Positions 33,058-41,782 of a DNA stretch of 64,000 nucleotides are shown here, piece after piece; positions within the stretch are counted from its first letter, which is position 1, and every line of letters starts with the position of its first letter. The stretch covers positions 13,771 through 77,770 of the forward strand of contig VAFL01000020.1 of NCBI GenBank assembly GCA_005768755.1, written 5' to 3'. A program made the position numbers and the translations under genes. This stretch comes from Paracoccus denitrificans. GTDB taxonomy: Bacteria; Pseudomonadota; Alphaproteobacteria; Rhodobacterales; Rhodobacteraceae. The notes beneath the pieces were generated by a model. The model did not search any database and was not told the origin of the DNA. It saw only the letters and a list, made by a program, of their open reading frames with translations.

Positions 33058-34390
33058 AGGCAGACGGTTTCTGGGACGGCCATCCCAGGAACTGGTGACG
33101 GGCGGGCCTCCCCGAGGAATGACCCGACGAGCGGTCGCAAAATATCTTGCCACCCGTCACATCTGTCAGGCCATCCGAACGGTAGAGGGGCCTTCGCGGC
33201 CGTGCATAATCAAGGATCACGACAAGCATATGAGCAGCAACTTCCACGAAGGCCATCGCACGAATATCATTGCGTTTGAGGTTTCTAAAGCGAGCCTAAC
33301 CGTCCACAGCCTGCCCGACGACCGGCAGGTCACCATCCCAAACACCGCGCCCGCGATCAGACGCTTGCTCAAAGCAAAGACGAAAGGCAGCAACCCTTTC
33401 GTGATCTGCGAGGCATCCGGTGGATATGAGCGCCATGTTCTGAATTGCGCAGTCGAGGTGGGGCTTTCAGCCCATCGGGCGCATGGCACGCGGACACGGA
33501 ATTTCGCGAAATTCTTGGGCCTCTCTGCCAAGACAGACGCGGTGGATGCGCGAATGCTCGCGCTATTCGCCGCCAAGTCGGTCGATCTGCGGCTATGGCA
33601 GCCACCCGCCCCAGAGACGGTCGAGCTGCGTGGCTTGCGGCGGCGGCGCGATGATCTGGCACAGATGATCCGCATCGAGCAAAACAGGTTGGAGCATCCG
33701 CAAATCAAGCATGTGGAACGCTCTCTGAAGCGTCATGTTCGCGCCATGAGCAACGAGATCAAGGAGCTCGATACTCAGATCGCCGCATTGGTCGCCGCAA
33801 CGCCGGAGTTTCGGCAGAAGTCGGGCCTGCTGACGTCTGTGATCGGCGTGGGGCTAAAGACGGCAGCGGCCTGTCTGGCTTATCTTCCAGAGCTGGGGTC
33901 GCTGACCAAAGGAGAGGCTGCTTCGATTGTCGGTCTTGCGCCCCATGCTCAGGATTCAGGGACGCTGAAAGGACGCCGCCGCATTTCAGGAGGCAGGCGT
34001 GAGGTCAGGTCGAGCCTCTATATGGCGGCATTGACTGCCCTCCGCCTCGATCCGGCGATGCAAGCTTTCGCGCACCGCCTGAAAGAGCGTGGCAAGCCCG
34101 CGAAAGTGGTCATCACCGCAATCATGCGGAAGCTCGCCGTCATCCTGAACGCGGTGCTCAAGACTGGGGAGCCTGCGCGTCGAACTCATTCGGCATAGCG
34201 ATTGCGGACCTTCGCTCGCCTGCGCACGAACAACCGCTGTGCGGACCGAAGCTGCCGTTCGCAGATGCAGCGAGAGCATGTACTTCGCTGGCGCGGGATT
34301 CACCAAAAGGGCGGGGAGCCGACCTTCGCCGCGGGTGCGAGCACCGCGCGTTTTCACGATCTGAGCGGACATTCAGCCTGACTTGCTCCG
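33012..34390 (+). mobile_element. IS110-family element (ends approximate)
   Basis: The left end is placed where the OLD nuclease reading breaks off (about 33012-33020). The right end is not clear; sequence after the transposase (34199-34390) is non-coding and could be the element's tail. IS110 elements have no consistent terminal inverted repeats, so ends are estimates. The remaining half of the nuclease is not found beyond it, so a deletion accompanied or followed insertion. Confidence 0.5.
33230..34198 (+). CDS. IS110-family transposase
   Basis: A 322-residue DEDD transposase. The N-terminal domain has NIIAFEVSKASLTVHSL (where most members have Asp, this has Glu), EASGGYERHVL and AKTDAVDARMLA; the C-terminal Transposase_20 part has SVIGVGLKTAAACLAYLPE, GLAPHAQDSGTLKGRR and the conserved serine region GGRREVRSSLYMAAL. 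Length is normal and no stop interrupts it. The Asp to Glu change at the first catalytic position may reduce activity. Start ATG 33230. Confidence 0.85.
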   Translation: MSSNFHEGHRTNIIAFEVSKASLTVHSLPDDRQVTIPNTAPAIRRLLKAKTKGSNPFVICEASGGYERHVLNCAVEVGLSAHRAHGTRTRNFAKFLGLSAKTDAVDARMLALFAAKSVDLRLWQPPAPETVELRGLRRRRDDLAQMIRIEQNRLEHPQIKHVERSLKRHVRAMSNEIKELDTQIAALVAATPEFRQKSGLLTSVIGVGLKTAAACLAYLPELGSLTKGEAASIVGLAPHAQDSGTLKGRRRISGGRREVRSSLYMAALTALRLDPAMQAFAHRLKERGKPAKVVITAIMRKLAVILNAVLKTGEPARRTHSA

Positions 34391-34447
34391 CCGGGTCTGG
34401 GTTGATTGATACTAAGGCCGGGAGCCAACTGTTCGCTGCGGGTGAGA

Positions 34448-34906
34448 ATGCCCCTGAACGAGGAGCCGCTTGAGGTGCAGACCGAGGCGTGGCTAATGAA
34501 GCGTATCGCAGTCTGCCCCCGCGGCCATGCGGCGGAGGCGGCGGTCTTCGATCCCATCATCGCGGCAAGCGGCGAGCCGGCCTGCAGGGACCTCGCCCAA
34601 GCCACCCGCATCGCGCTTCCCATGGAAACCAATCTCGGCCTCGGTGCCGACCATCCGCTGGTCCACCGCAACATCGATCTCGCGGGGCATCCGCCGCTGC
34701 GGGACGGCGATCTCCTCGACCTTGTCGATGCGCGGCTCCAGGCGGCCACGCAGATGGCGCAATGCTTCGTTGAGGCTCCTCGTAACCGACTTCTGAAGCT
34801 TGCAGACGCTCTCGAGACGGCAGGCACGCTCGACGCGGGCGACATCGCCGAGATCTTCAATGGAGGGAAGGGCGGGATACCGTGCAACCCGCAGCCATCG
34901 CGATAA
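34448..34906 (+). CDS. Uncharacterised protein, possibly a remnant
   Basis: A 152-residue frame (MPLNEEPLEVQTEAWLMKRI at the start; GHPPLRDGDLLDLVDARLQA in the middle; ALETAGTLDAGDIAEIFNGG near the end). Composition is plausible for a helical protein, but I do not recognise it and the opposite strand is also open over most of it. It follows the IS110 right end. It might be a leftover from the broken region rather than a working gene. Confidence 0.35.
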   Translation: MPLNEEPLEVQTEAWLMKRIAVCPRGHAAEAAVFDPIIAASGEPACRDLAQATRIALPMETNLGLGADHPLVHRNIDLAGHPPLRDGDLLDLVDARLQAATQMAQCFVEAPRNRLLKLADALETAGTLDAGDIAEIFNGGKGGIPCNPQPSR

Positions 34907-35182
34907 TGGCCGCAAGCATCGTCCGGCATTCGCGACGTCCGGATCGGTCAGGCTCCCGCTGCGCGTCTTGGCGGCTGCCGCCAGCGTCGCATCAGTCTCC
35001 AACCCCGAGATCACAGCCAGCCATCACCGCTTAAGAGAGGTTTGTCCCATGAGCATCAGCATCGCCGCCGACGGCAGCCCGGGCCGCTTGGACGAGGAGC
35101 TCAAGCGCCCGCACCATCTCGTCGCCAACCTCAAGCGCATCTGATTGGCCCGTCACCCAAATCCGACCATTTCACATATAAC
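34907..35182. other. Short region with a possible 31-codon ORF
   Basis: No clear gene between the uncharacterised frame and the oleate hydratase promoter. A tiny frame (ATG 35050 to TGA 35144, MSISIAADGSPGRLDEELKR at its start) has GAGAGG upstream and might be a truncated gene start. Nothing else is seen. Confidence 0.35.
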
Positions 35183-35210
35183 TTGATATTTGAATATCGA
35201 ACACTATCTA
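35183..35210 (+). promoter_or_regulatory. Promoter and palindrome upstream of oleate hydratase
   Basis: TTGATA (35183-35188) and TATCTA (35205-35210) with a 16-bp spacer resemble a sigma-70 promoter. The palindrome GATATT-TG-AATATC (35185-35198) overlaps it and is a plausible operator for the TetR-type regulator encoded downstream of the hydratase. Base composition here is far more AT-rich than the flanks. Confidence 0.5.
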
Positions 35211-35265
35211 TTGTCTTCAAGGTCGTCACGTTTGACACGGCCAGATACAGATAGCGGAGCCTCAC

Positions 35266-37248
35266 ATGACCCATGGCGCACACTCCGGCCTTTACGGCCC
35301 TTCCACCGCTCCGGATGGTTTCGAGCACGAACCTGACGCTACAGCCGGCTACTGGAGCCATCGGGCCAAAAACACCTTGCCGCCCCCCGACTTCATTGGC
35401 CCCTATGCCCGGCACCGCCCGCTCCCCACGCCGGGCGTGGAAGACCGGAGAGCCTGGATAATCGGTGGCGGAATTGGCGGGCTCGCCGCAGCATTTTACC
35501 TAATCCGGGACGGCCATATGCCGCCCGCCCATATCACCGTTCTTGAAGAGATGGATATCGAAGGCGGCTCAATGGACGGCGCCGGCAACCCCGAAGACGG
35601 CTACCTTATCCGGGGCGGCAGGGAGATGAACTGGAACTATGACACGCTGTGGGACATGTTCCAGGATGTCCCAGCCGTAGAGCTCCCTGAAGGCTATTCG
35701 GTATTGGATGAATACCGCCTGCTGAATGACAACGACCCCAATTATTCCAAGGCGCGTCTGATGCGCAATCAGGGTGAAATCGTTGATTTCACTGATATGG
35801 GGCTGACCCACTCCCAGCAATGGGAAATGATCCGTCTGATGCTTAAGAGAAAAGAAGACCTCGATGATATAACCATTGAGGAATACTTCTCCGAAGGTTT
35901 TCTGAGCAGCAATTTCTGGGCGCTGTTCCGCTCCATGTTCGCGTTCAAGAACTGTCACAGCCTTCTGGAAACCAAGCTGTACATGCACCGCTTCCTAGAT
36001 TCCGTTGACGGTTTCGGGGATTTGTCAGCCCTCGTTTTTCCCAAGTACAATCAATATGATACCTTCATCAAACCGCTGGCGGGCATGCTGCGCGAAAAAG
36101 GCGTGCGCTTTCAGTTCGGCACGCGCGTGCAGGATCTGGAGCTGAGCGAGACCGGCGCCCAAAAGACCGTGACAGGCATTGTCTGCACTGTCGCAGGTCA
36201 GCCGCAACGACTGGAGGTTGGGGACACCGATCTTGTCTTTGCGCTGACAGGCTCGATGACGGAGAACACGGCCTATGGCGATCTGGATACTGTGCCCCAA
36301 CTGACGGTCGGACGCCACGAGCCCGGCCAGGACAGCGGCTGGACGCTCTGGCGGAACCTGGCGGAAAAATCTGATGTGTTCGGCCATCCCGAAAAATTCT
36401 ATGGCGACACCGACCAGTCGATCTGGGAGTCCGCCACCCTGACCTGCAAACCCTCGCCGCTTGTCGACAAGCTCAAGACGCTTTCGGTCAATGACCCGTA
36501 TTCGGGACGCACAGTGACAGGCGGTATCATTACCTTCACGGACTCAAACTGGCTGCTGAACGTGACGTGCAACCGTCAGCCCCATTTTCCCGATCAACCT
36601 GAAGACACGCTTGTCTTGTGGGTCTATGGCCTCTTGATGGACCAGCCGGGCAATCATGTCGGCAAGGCCTTGCCGGAGTGCACAGGACGCGAGATTCTCA
36701 GCGAACTCTGCTATCATCTGGGGATTGAAGACCAGATCGATGATGTGGTCGCCAACACCAAGGTGCGTACCGCGCTGATGCCCTATATCACGGCGCAATT
36801 CATGAAACGCGCCGCCGGCGACCGGCCCCGGGTCGTGCCGGAAGGATGCACGAATCTGGGCCTGATCGGGCAATTCGTCGAAACCCGCAACGACATAATA
36901 TTCACAATGGAGGCCTCTATCCGCACCGCCCGGATCGGCGTCTACAAATTGCTGAACATTCCCAAGCAGGCGCCCGACATCAGCCCAACCCAGTATGACA
37001 TCCGCAATCTACTCAGGGGCGCGCGCGCCCTGAATAGCGGCAAGCCGTTCCTGGGCGAGAGGTTGCTGCACCGGTTGCTGGATCGGACGTATTATGCGCA
37101 TATCCTGCCTCCCTTGCCTGAACCCGAGACCCAGCGTGATGAAGCCTTCGAGGCCGAAGTCGATACTCTGGCCGCCAAAGGCGGTGCCGCGCTGAAGGCC
37201 CTGGGGAGCTGGATCAGCAACGTCCGCAAAGGCTTCTCGAGCGAATGA
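35266..37248 (+). CDS. ohyA: Oleate hydratase
   Basis: A 660-residue FAD-dependent fatty-acid hydratase, which adds water to the cis-9 double bond of oleate to give 10-hydroxystearate. The flavin-binding motif IIGGGIGGLAAAFYLIRDG lies near residue 65, followed by GGSMDGAGNPEDGYLIRGGRE, MNWNYDTLWDMF and FPKYNQYDTFIKPLAGM, all typical of the family. Length fits. CGGAG precedes the ATG. A TetR-type regulator follows at 37286. The enzyme can detoxify unsaturated fatty acids. Confidence 0.93.
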   Translation: MTHGAHSGLYGPSTAPDGFEHEPDATAGYWSHRAKNTLPPPDFIGPYARHRPLPTPGVEDRRAWIIGGGIGGLAAAFYLIRDGHMPPAHITVLEEMDIEGGSMDGAGNPEDGYLIRGGREMNWNYDTLWDMFQDVPAVELPEGYSVLDEYRLLNDNDPNYSKARLMRNQGEIVDFTDMGLTHSQQWEMIRLMLKRKEDLDDITIEEYFSEGFLSSNFWALFRSMFAFKNCHSLLETKLYMHRFLDSVDGFGDLSALVFPKYNQYDTFIKPLAGMLREKGVRFQFGTRVQDLELSETGAQKTVTGIVCTVAGQPQRLEVGDTDLVFALTGSMTENTAYGDLDTVPQLTVGRHEPGQDSGWTLWRNLAEKSDVFGHPEKFYGDTDQSIWESATLTCKPSPLVDKLKTLSVNDPYSGRTVTGGIITFTDSNWLLNVTCNRQPHFPDQPEDTLVLWVYGLLMDQPGNHVGKALPECTGREILSELCYHLGIEDQIDDVVANTKVRTALMPYITAQFMKRAAGDRPRVVPEGCTNLGLIGQFVETRNDIIFTMEASIRTARIGVYKLLNIPKQAPDISPTQYDIRNLLRGARALNSGKPFLGERLLHRLLDRTYYAHILPPLPEPETQRDEAFEAEVDTLAAKGGAALKALGSWISNVRKGFSSE

Positions 37249-37285
37249 CCGCTGATCCCAGAGCCACAGCCAGAAGACTCTCGCC

Positions 37286-37912
37286 ATGACAGATGCCCCC
37301 CGTCGACTGTCGCGACAGGAACAGCAACAGCGCACACGCGAGTGCCTTCTGGATGCGGCTGAAATGCTGTTCGCCGAAGGCGGGGTCAATGCGACCTCGC
37401 TTCGAAACGTATGCGAGCGGGCCGGGTTCTCCCAGGGGGCTTTCTATTCCAACTTCGCGAGCAAACAGGACCTTTTGCTTTCGGTTCTCGAACGTCATAT
37501 CGAACGCGAAGCGGCCCTGCTGCAGTCTCTGGTGAAATCGGTGTCAAGCGATACGCTTGATCACGCTCTGGAAGGGTTTTCAGAGCACCTCACGGCCATC
37601 GCGGAGCAAACACAATGGTCCCTGTTGGCGATCGAACTGCAATTGCAGGCGCAGCGTGACGCCGATTTCGCCGCTCAGTGCGCTCACGCGCGCAACGCTA
37701 GCTATGACGCCCTAGCCTCGGTTCTGGAAACGCTGAAAACGCGCTTCGAGCTGAGCTATCAGCTTCCAACACGCCAGCTTGCGATCAGCCTTTACGCCCT
37801 GTGGTCCGGACTCGTGCTGTCTCGGGCCGGGGGTGAGACCATATCTCGCGCCGACTTACTTCTGACCCATTTCAGAGGATTGGTGGCCTCACCCAAATCT
37901 TTGAAGGGTTGA
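37286..37912 (+). CDS. TetR-family transcriptional regulator
   Basis: A 208-residue regulator with an N-terminal TetR HTH (TRECLLDAAEMLFAEGGVNATSLRNV, CERAGFSQGAFYSNFASKQDLLLSVL) and a helical ligand-binding domain. It lies 37 bp after oleate hydratase in the same direction, so it probably controls that gene in response to a fatty acid, acting at the palindrome at 35185-35198. This is inferred from gene order. Confidence 0.88.
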   Translation: MTDAPRRLSRQEQQQRTRECLLDAAEMLFAEGGVNATSLRNVCERAGFSQGAFYSNFASKQDLLLSVLERHIEREAALLQSLVKSVSSDTLDHALEGFSEHLTAIAEQTQWSLLAIELQLQAQRDADFAAQCAHARNASYDALASVLETLKTRFELSYQLPTRQLAISLYALWSGLVLSRAGGETISRADLLLTHFRGLVASPKSLKG

Positions 37913-38055
37913 GACAGTATTGGTGCCGAGAGCTAGCCTTCCGCCTCCGCCGGGGTTCGCAAGCGCAGCGAATGGCGGCTTCGACGGGCAGCGCTGCAGC
38001 ATCCTGAGCCGAGACTGAAGGTCGGCTCCGGGCCGTGAGAGACTTGGGCGATCGG

Positions 38056-38739
38056 TCAGTTCCGACCGCAACATTGCTTGTATTTGCGGCCCGACCCACA
38101 GGAGCTTGGGTCGTTCCGCCCGGGCCGGGGACCGGCGTTGAACGGCATCTCGGAACGATTTGCGGGCTCCATGCGGGAAAGCTCGGGACGAGACTGATAG
38201 AGTATCGTCGCAACGCAGTTCGGGATCAGATTGGGTGCTTCAAGGTCGATTTCGTCGATCTCCTCATCCGTGAACTTGCTGTGGCCAGTGTATATTTCCT
38301 GAAGCGCCATCAAGAAGATCATCGTCGTCCGCGTCTCTTCGTCGGCCTGAGCGAGCAGTCGATCCCAAGCATCCGGTCTTAGCCCCATAGCGCGAGTGAA
38401 GCCATCGATCCAAGGCTCCCACATCACCTCATCACTGTTGGGGTCAACCTCGTAGATGGGTTCGATCCAAGGTGAGCGGGTCATCGCCTCCGCAACCGAG
38501 TTGTAGTGAGCCATGACCGCACCGACCGTGGCTTCGGCGGTTTTCTGATCGGGAAAATTTGCCTCACCTGTCTCTCCCCAGACATGGGACATCCATTCCG
38601 AGGGCGGGATCATATCCGGGCAGGCAAGAACACCGACTACATAGCCATCAAGTTCACTGAGCGTCATGGGCATGTTCTCGATGGGCAGCGCATGCAACAG
38701 CGCGCTGAGACGCTCGAGTTCCTGATCGGACTGGTCCAT
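38056..38739 (-). CDS. UPF0149 (YecA/YgfB-like) protein with SEC-C zinc motif
   Basis: A 227-residue protein. The N-terminal UPF0149 part reads ELERLSALLHALPIENMPMTLSELDGYVVGVLACPD, EWMSHVWGE and PWIDGFTRAMGLRP; the C-terminus has the SEC-C zinc finger GRNDPSSCGSGRKYKQCCGR. Members of this group bind ribosomes or act as SecA-related accessory factors. Start at 38739 avoids a 16-residue in-frame extension. Stands alone between the TetR gene and the arsenic operon. Function unknown. Confidence 0.85.
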   Translation of the reverse strand: MDQSDQELERLSALLHALPIENMPMTLSELDGYVVGVLACPDMIPPSEWMSHVWGETGEANFPDQKTAEATVGAVMAHYNSVAEAMTRSPWIEPIYEVDPNSDEVMWEPWIDGFTRAMGLRPDAWDRLLAQADEETRTTMIFLMALQEIYTGHSKFTDEEIDEIDLEAPNLIPNCVATILYQSRPELSRMEPANRSEMPFNAGPRPGRNDPSSCGSGRKYKQCCGRN

Positions 38740-39108
38740 AAATACCTCCCGGTGTTGCTCGGAATTTTTTACTCTGCGCGACGCCAACCCGCAATCCGCG
38801 CGAAGCCTGCTTCAAGCTCGGACAGGAAGATTGCTGCAGGCACCCCGAATGTCCGCAGTGGTGAAGCCGCGACGTAGCATCAGATCGTCGCGCCAACGTC
38901 TGCAAAGGGCCGGGCGTGCCATGTCGCTCTGCCAGGATGGTCACACGGCCTGCCGCACCGCCGCATGACCGCATCGAGCCCAAACCAGCCGCCCCGGCTC
39001 AGAGTTTTTAGCATTCGCAGCATTCTTATCCGTGGCGACATAGAACAGATTGGGTCGAGCATCCGGTAACCTCGCCACAATGCTCCTGTCTTGCGAACCG
39101 GCCCTCCG
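38740..39108. other. Non-coding region between UPF0149 and MFS genes
   Basis: About 370 bp without a believable gene on either strand. No strong hairpin or promoter pair stands out. Contains the leader of the UPF0149 gene on the right strand. Confidence 0.5.
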
Positions 39109-40299
39109 CTATAGGAATTCTGCGCTGCGCCGCTCCCGCATCAAGTCCACATGGATCAAGAATGCCATCGAGAACGGGACGATGGCCGTTGCGGCGAGAA
39201 GGACCATCGTCGTTTCGGCGCCGACCTTGTCAATGAGCAATGCCCCAAGCGTCGGGGCGGCAGCGCCAGCCAACAGCATCGGGCGAGCCAAGCGTCCCAT
39301 TAGAGCGCCATAGTGCTCCGGACCGTAGAGCGCGAGCGGAAGAGCACCGCGCGCGATGGACCAAAGGCCATTTCCGGCCCCGTATGCGACGAGAGCGGCG
39401 GCAGCTGGAAATCCCATCTGCAGCCCCAGGAAGCCGACGAAAACGAGCATGGTCGCTGCAAGCATGGTCCATATCGGGTGATGTCGGCCCCCTCCCATCA
39501 TTTCGACGACGCGGGCACCGACTTGGGATGGCCCGATCAAAGTACCGACCGCGATCGCTGCAGCCGTGGTGTAGCCCCCGGCGGTCAGGATCGTCACCAT
39601 GTGAATGGACCAGATGGTCGCAAGAAGAGTCAGCGTGACGCCTGCGACGACGATACAGAGGAACCTGATATCGGCGCGGCGAACGCCAACTTCCGATCGG
39701 CGCACTGGTTCATGCATCGTTGCTGAGTGCGTGGCGGAAGCATGCGGCAAGGCCCACCAGCAAAGGGGCAGCGTTCCGAAGATGTGGATGCCAGCATAGA
39801 GCAGACAGGTTGTGCGCCAGCCGATGCTTTCGACCAGCCAAGCCGAAAGCGGCCAGCACACGGTACTGGCAAAGCCGCCCCAGAGGGTCAGTTGCGTGAT
39901 CGCGGATCGCGCATCACGTCCATAGGCGGCCCCCAGGACGGAGAAGGCGGCGTCGTAGAGCCCGGCAGCCATCCCGCAACCGAGGACGCTCCAAGCGAGC
40001 AGGTAGACCCATGGGGCGTGCGCCATGCTGAGAAGGAACAGACCAATGGCCATGAAGGCCATCCCGAGGCAGAGGGTCTTTCTGCCACCGCTCCGGCCGA
40101 TCCAGCGGCCGATTTTCGGTGCCGTCAGACCTGACATGAGCAAGGCAACCGATACACCGGCGGAAATCAGGGCATGACCCCATTCGGTATCTTCTGCGAT
40201 TGCACCGGCCAGCGGTGCCAGCAGGTAATAGCTGCTACCCCAAGCGAAGATCTGGACGATCCCGAGCGAAGACACGACTTTTGTGCGCGGCGGGATCAT
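39109..40299 (-). CDS. MFS transporter, last gene of the arsenic operon
   Basis: A 396-residue twelve-helix major facilitator protein (IAWGSSYYLLAPLAGAI near the start; SVLGCGMAAGLYDAAFSVLG; GYTTAAAIAVGTLIGPSQVGARVVE). The loop RWIGRSGGRKTLCLG matches the MFS cytosolic motif between helices 2 and 3. It overlaps the arsR stop by four bases, so is co-translated with it. Cargo is unknown; MFS genes in this position are common in ars operons and may export arsenicals, but it is not the ArsJ or Acr3 family. Confidence 0.75.
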   Translation of the reverse strand: MIPPRTKVVSSLGIVQIFAWGSSYYLLAPLAGAIAEDTEWGHALISAGVSVALLMSGLTAPKIGRWIGRSGGRKTLCLGMAFMAIGLFLLSMAHAPWVYLLAWSVLGCGMAAGLYDAAFSVLGAAYGRDARSAITQLTLWGGFASTVCWPLSAWLVESIGWRTTCLLYAGIHIFGTLPLCWWALPHASATHSATMHEPVRRSEVGVRRADIRFLCIVVAGVTLTLLATIWSIHMVTILTAGGYTTAAAIAVGTLIGPSQVGARVVEMMGGGRHHPIWTMLAATMLVFVGFLGLQMGFPAAAALVAYGAGNGLWSIARGALPLALYGPEHYGALMGRLARPMLLAGAAAPTLGALLIDKVGAETTMVLLAATAIVPFSMAFLIHVDLMRERRSAEFL

Positions 40300-40598
40300 T
40301 GGCCGGGTGCGTCCTCATCTGCACAGCACTCGTCCACCAGGAAGCCCACCAACGCCTTCATCGCAGGATATTCGGCGTGGCAGTGCAGCGTGTTGCCGCT
40401 GCGCTCCTGTCGGATCAGACCGACATCGAGCAGCTTTTTTAGGTGATGCGACAGGGTCGATGCCGGAAGCCCAAGAGCGTCTTGCACCCGACCGACCGGA
40501 GCGCCGCTTTCACCGGCGCGCACCAGAGTCCGGTAGATGCGCAGACGTGTCGCGTTGCCGAGGGCGTCAAGTTGATGGGAAGCTGTTTCGATGTTCAT
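40296..40598 (-). CDS. arsR: ArsR-family repressor
   Basis: A 100-residue single-domain winged HTH (LDALGNATRLRIYRTLVRAGESG, then GLPASTLSHHLKKLLDVGLIRQERSGNTL). The C-terminus carries VDECCADED, a pair of cysteines that could bind arsenite with other thiols. It lies 58 bp after the arsH stop and overlaps the MFS start. It is the second regulator of the operon, alongside the ArsR-ArsC fusion at its head. Confidence 0.88.
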   Translation of the reverse strand: MNIETASHQLDALGNATRLRIYRTLVRAGESGAPVGRVQDALGLPASTLSHHLKKLLDVGLIRQERSGNTLHCHAEYPAMKALVGFLVDECCADEDAPGQ

Positions 40599-40656
40599 GG
40601 AAGTAGATGCGCGCCAAATCTCGCGGGCGTCAACATCTATTTCCAGCGACGTCGAA

Positions 40657-41367
40657 TTAGATCGTCTTCAGGTTCACCCGTGCCGACAGTTCGGCATGGC
40701 TTTCCTTCCGTTCGGAATAGCGGTCGACCAGATGATCGCGGATGTCGCGCGTCAGCAGGGTGAATTTCACCAACTCCTCCATCACGTCGACGATCCGGTC
40801 GTAATAAGGCGAGGGTTTCATCCGCCCATCTTCCTCGAACTCATTCCACGCCTTGGCGACCGAGGATTGGTTCGGGATGGTCAGCAGGCGCATCCAGCGC
40901 CCGAGGATGCGCAGCTGATTGACCGTGTTGAAGCTCTGCGATCCGCCGGAGACCTGCATCACCGCCAGCGTCTTGCCCTGGGTCGGACGCACGGAACCGA
41001 GCGAGAGCGGAATCCAGTCGATCTGCGCCTTCATGATGCCGGTCATGGCCCCGTGACGTTCGGGGGATGACCAGACCATGCCTTCGCACCACTGCACCAG
41101 ATCGCGTAGCTCGGCCACCTTGGGGTGGTCGGCCCCGACGCTGTCAGGCAGCGGCAGATCACGGGGATCGAAGAACCGCACCTCGGCCCCGAGGCGTTCG
41201 AGAATGCGCGCGGCCTCTTCGGCTGCAAGCCGCGAGAAGCTGCGCTCGCGCAGCGATCCGTAAAGCATCAGAATGCGCGGAGCATGGGTGCTGCGCGTCG
41301 CAGGGAACAGCGTGTCCGGGTCTGGCTGGCGCAGCAAGGTCTCATCAAGGTTCGGCGTTTCAGGCAA
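40657..41367 (-). CDS. arsH: ArsH, NADPH-dependent organoarsenical oxidase
   Basis: A 236-residue flavodoxin-like flavoprotein: RILMLYGSLRERSFSRLAAEE (FMN-binding), GMVWSSPERHGAMTGIMKAQIDWIPL, and KTLAVMQVSGGSQSFNTVNQLR. ArsH oxidises trivalent methyl- and aromatic arsenicals. Start ATG overlaps the arsC stop by eight bases. Located between ArsC and ArsR. Confidence 0.92.
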   Translation of the reverse strand: MPETPNLDETLLRQPDPDTLFPATRSTHAPRILMLYGSLRERSFSRLAAEEAARILERLGAEVRFFDPRDLPLPDSVGADHPKVAELRDLVQWCEGMVWSSPERHGAMTGIMKAQIDWIPLSLGSVRPTQGKTLAVMQVSGGSQSFNTVNQLRILGRWMRLLTIPNQSSVAKAWNEFEEDGRMKPSPYYDRIVDVMEELVKFTLLTRDIRDHLVDRYSERKESHAELSARVNLKTI

Positions 41368-41782
41368 TGCGTTGTCCCTCTTCGTTCAGGATCATGTCTC
41401 CGTCCTCCTTGAACAGCGGTCCGGGCGGCAGCCTGTCCAGAAGGTCGAGAACGGTTTCGGACGGGCGACACAGGCGCACCCCTTTGGGCGTGCAGACAAT
41501 GGGCCGGTTCACCAGGATCGGGTGTTCGATCATCGCCTTCAGGAGCGTGTCATCAGAGACACCCGGTTCCAGAAGGCCGAGCGCCTCAGCGGGAGATTTC
41601 GTTTCTCGCAAGGCGCTACGCGGGGACAGCCCCGCCGCCGCGAACAACGCTAGCAGCTGCGGGCGTGTCCAGCCTTCCTTCAGGTATTCGATGACGACCG
41701 GCTCTTCGCCGGTCGCTCGAAGAAAGGCCAGAACATTGCGGGAGGTCCCGCAATCCGGATTGTGGTGGATGACGATGCTCAT
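41360..41782 (-). CDS. arsC: Arsenate reductase, glutaredoxin-type
   Basis: A 140-residue ArsC with the catalytic cysteine in HHNPDCGTSRNVLAFLR (position 11), the residues LRETKSPAE and IVNRPIV (Arg near 93) and RLCRPSETVLDLL (Arg near 105). This matches the plasmid R773-type enzyme that uses glutaredoxin. A second reductase, of LMW-PTPase type, is fused to ArsR in the same operon. Coupled by overlap to acr3. Confidence 0.93.
   Translation of the reverse strand: MSIVIHHNPDCGTSRNVLAFLRATGEEPVVIEYLKEGWTRPQLLALFAAAGLSPRSALRETKSPAEALGLLEPGVSDDTLLKAMIEHPILVNRPIVCTPKGVRLCRPSETVLDLLDRLPPGPLFKEDGDMILNEEGQRIA

Noticed and set aside
34354..34929. A minus-strand frame opposite the uncharacterised ORF at 34448-34906.
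   Set aside because: Ser/Arg-rich, typical of shadow frames. The plus-strand reading looks more protein-like, although it too is uncertain.
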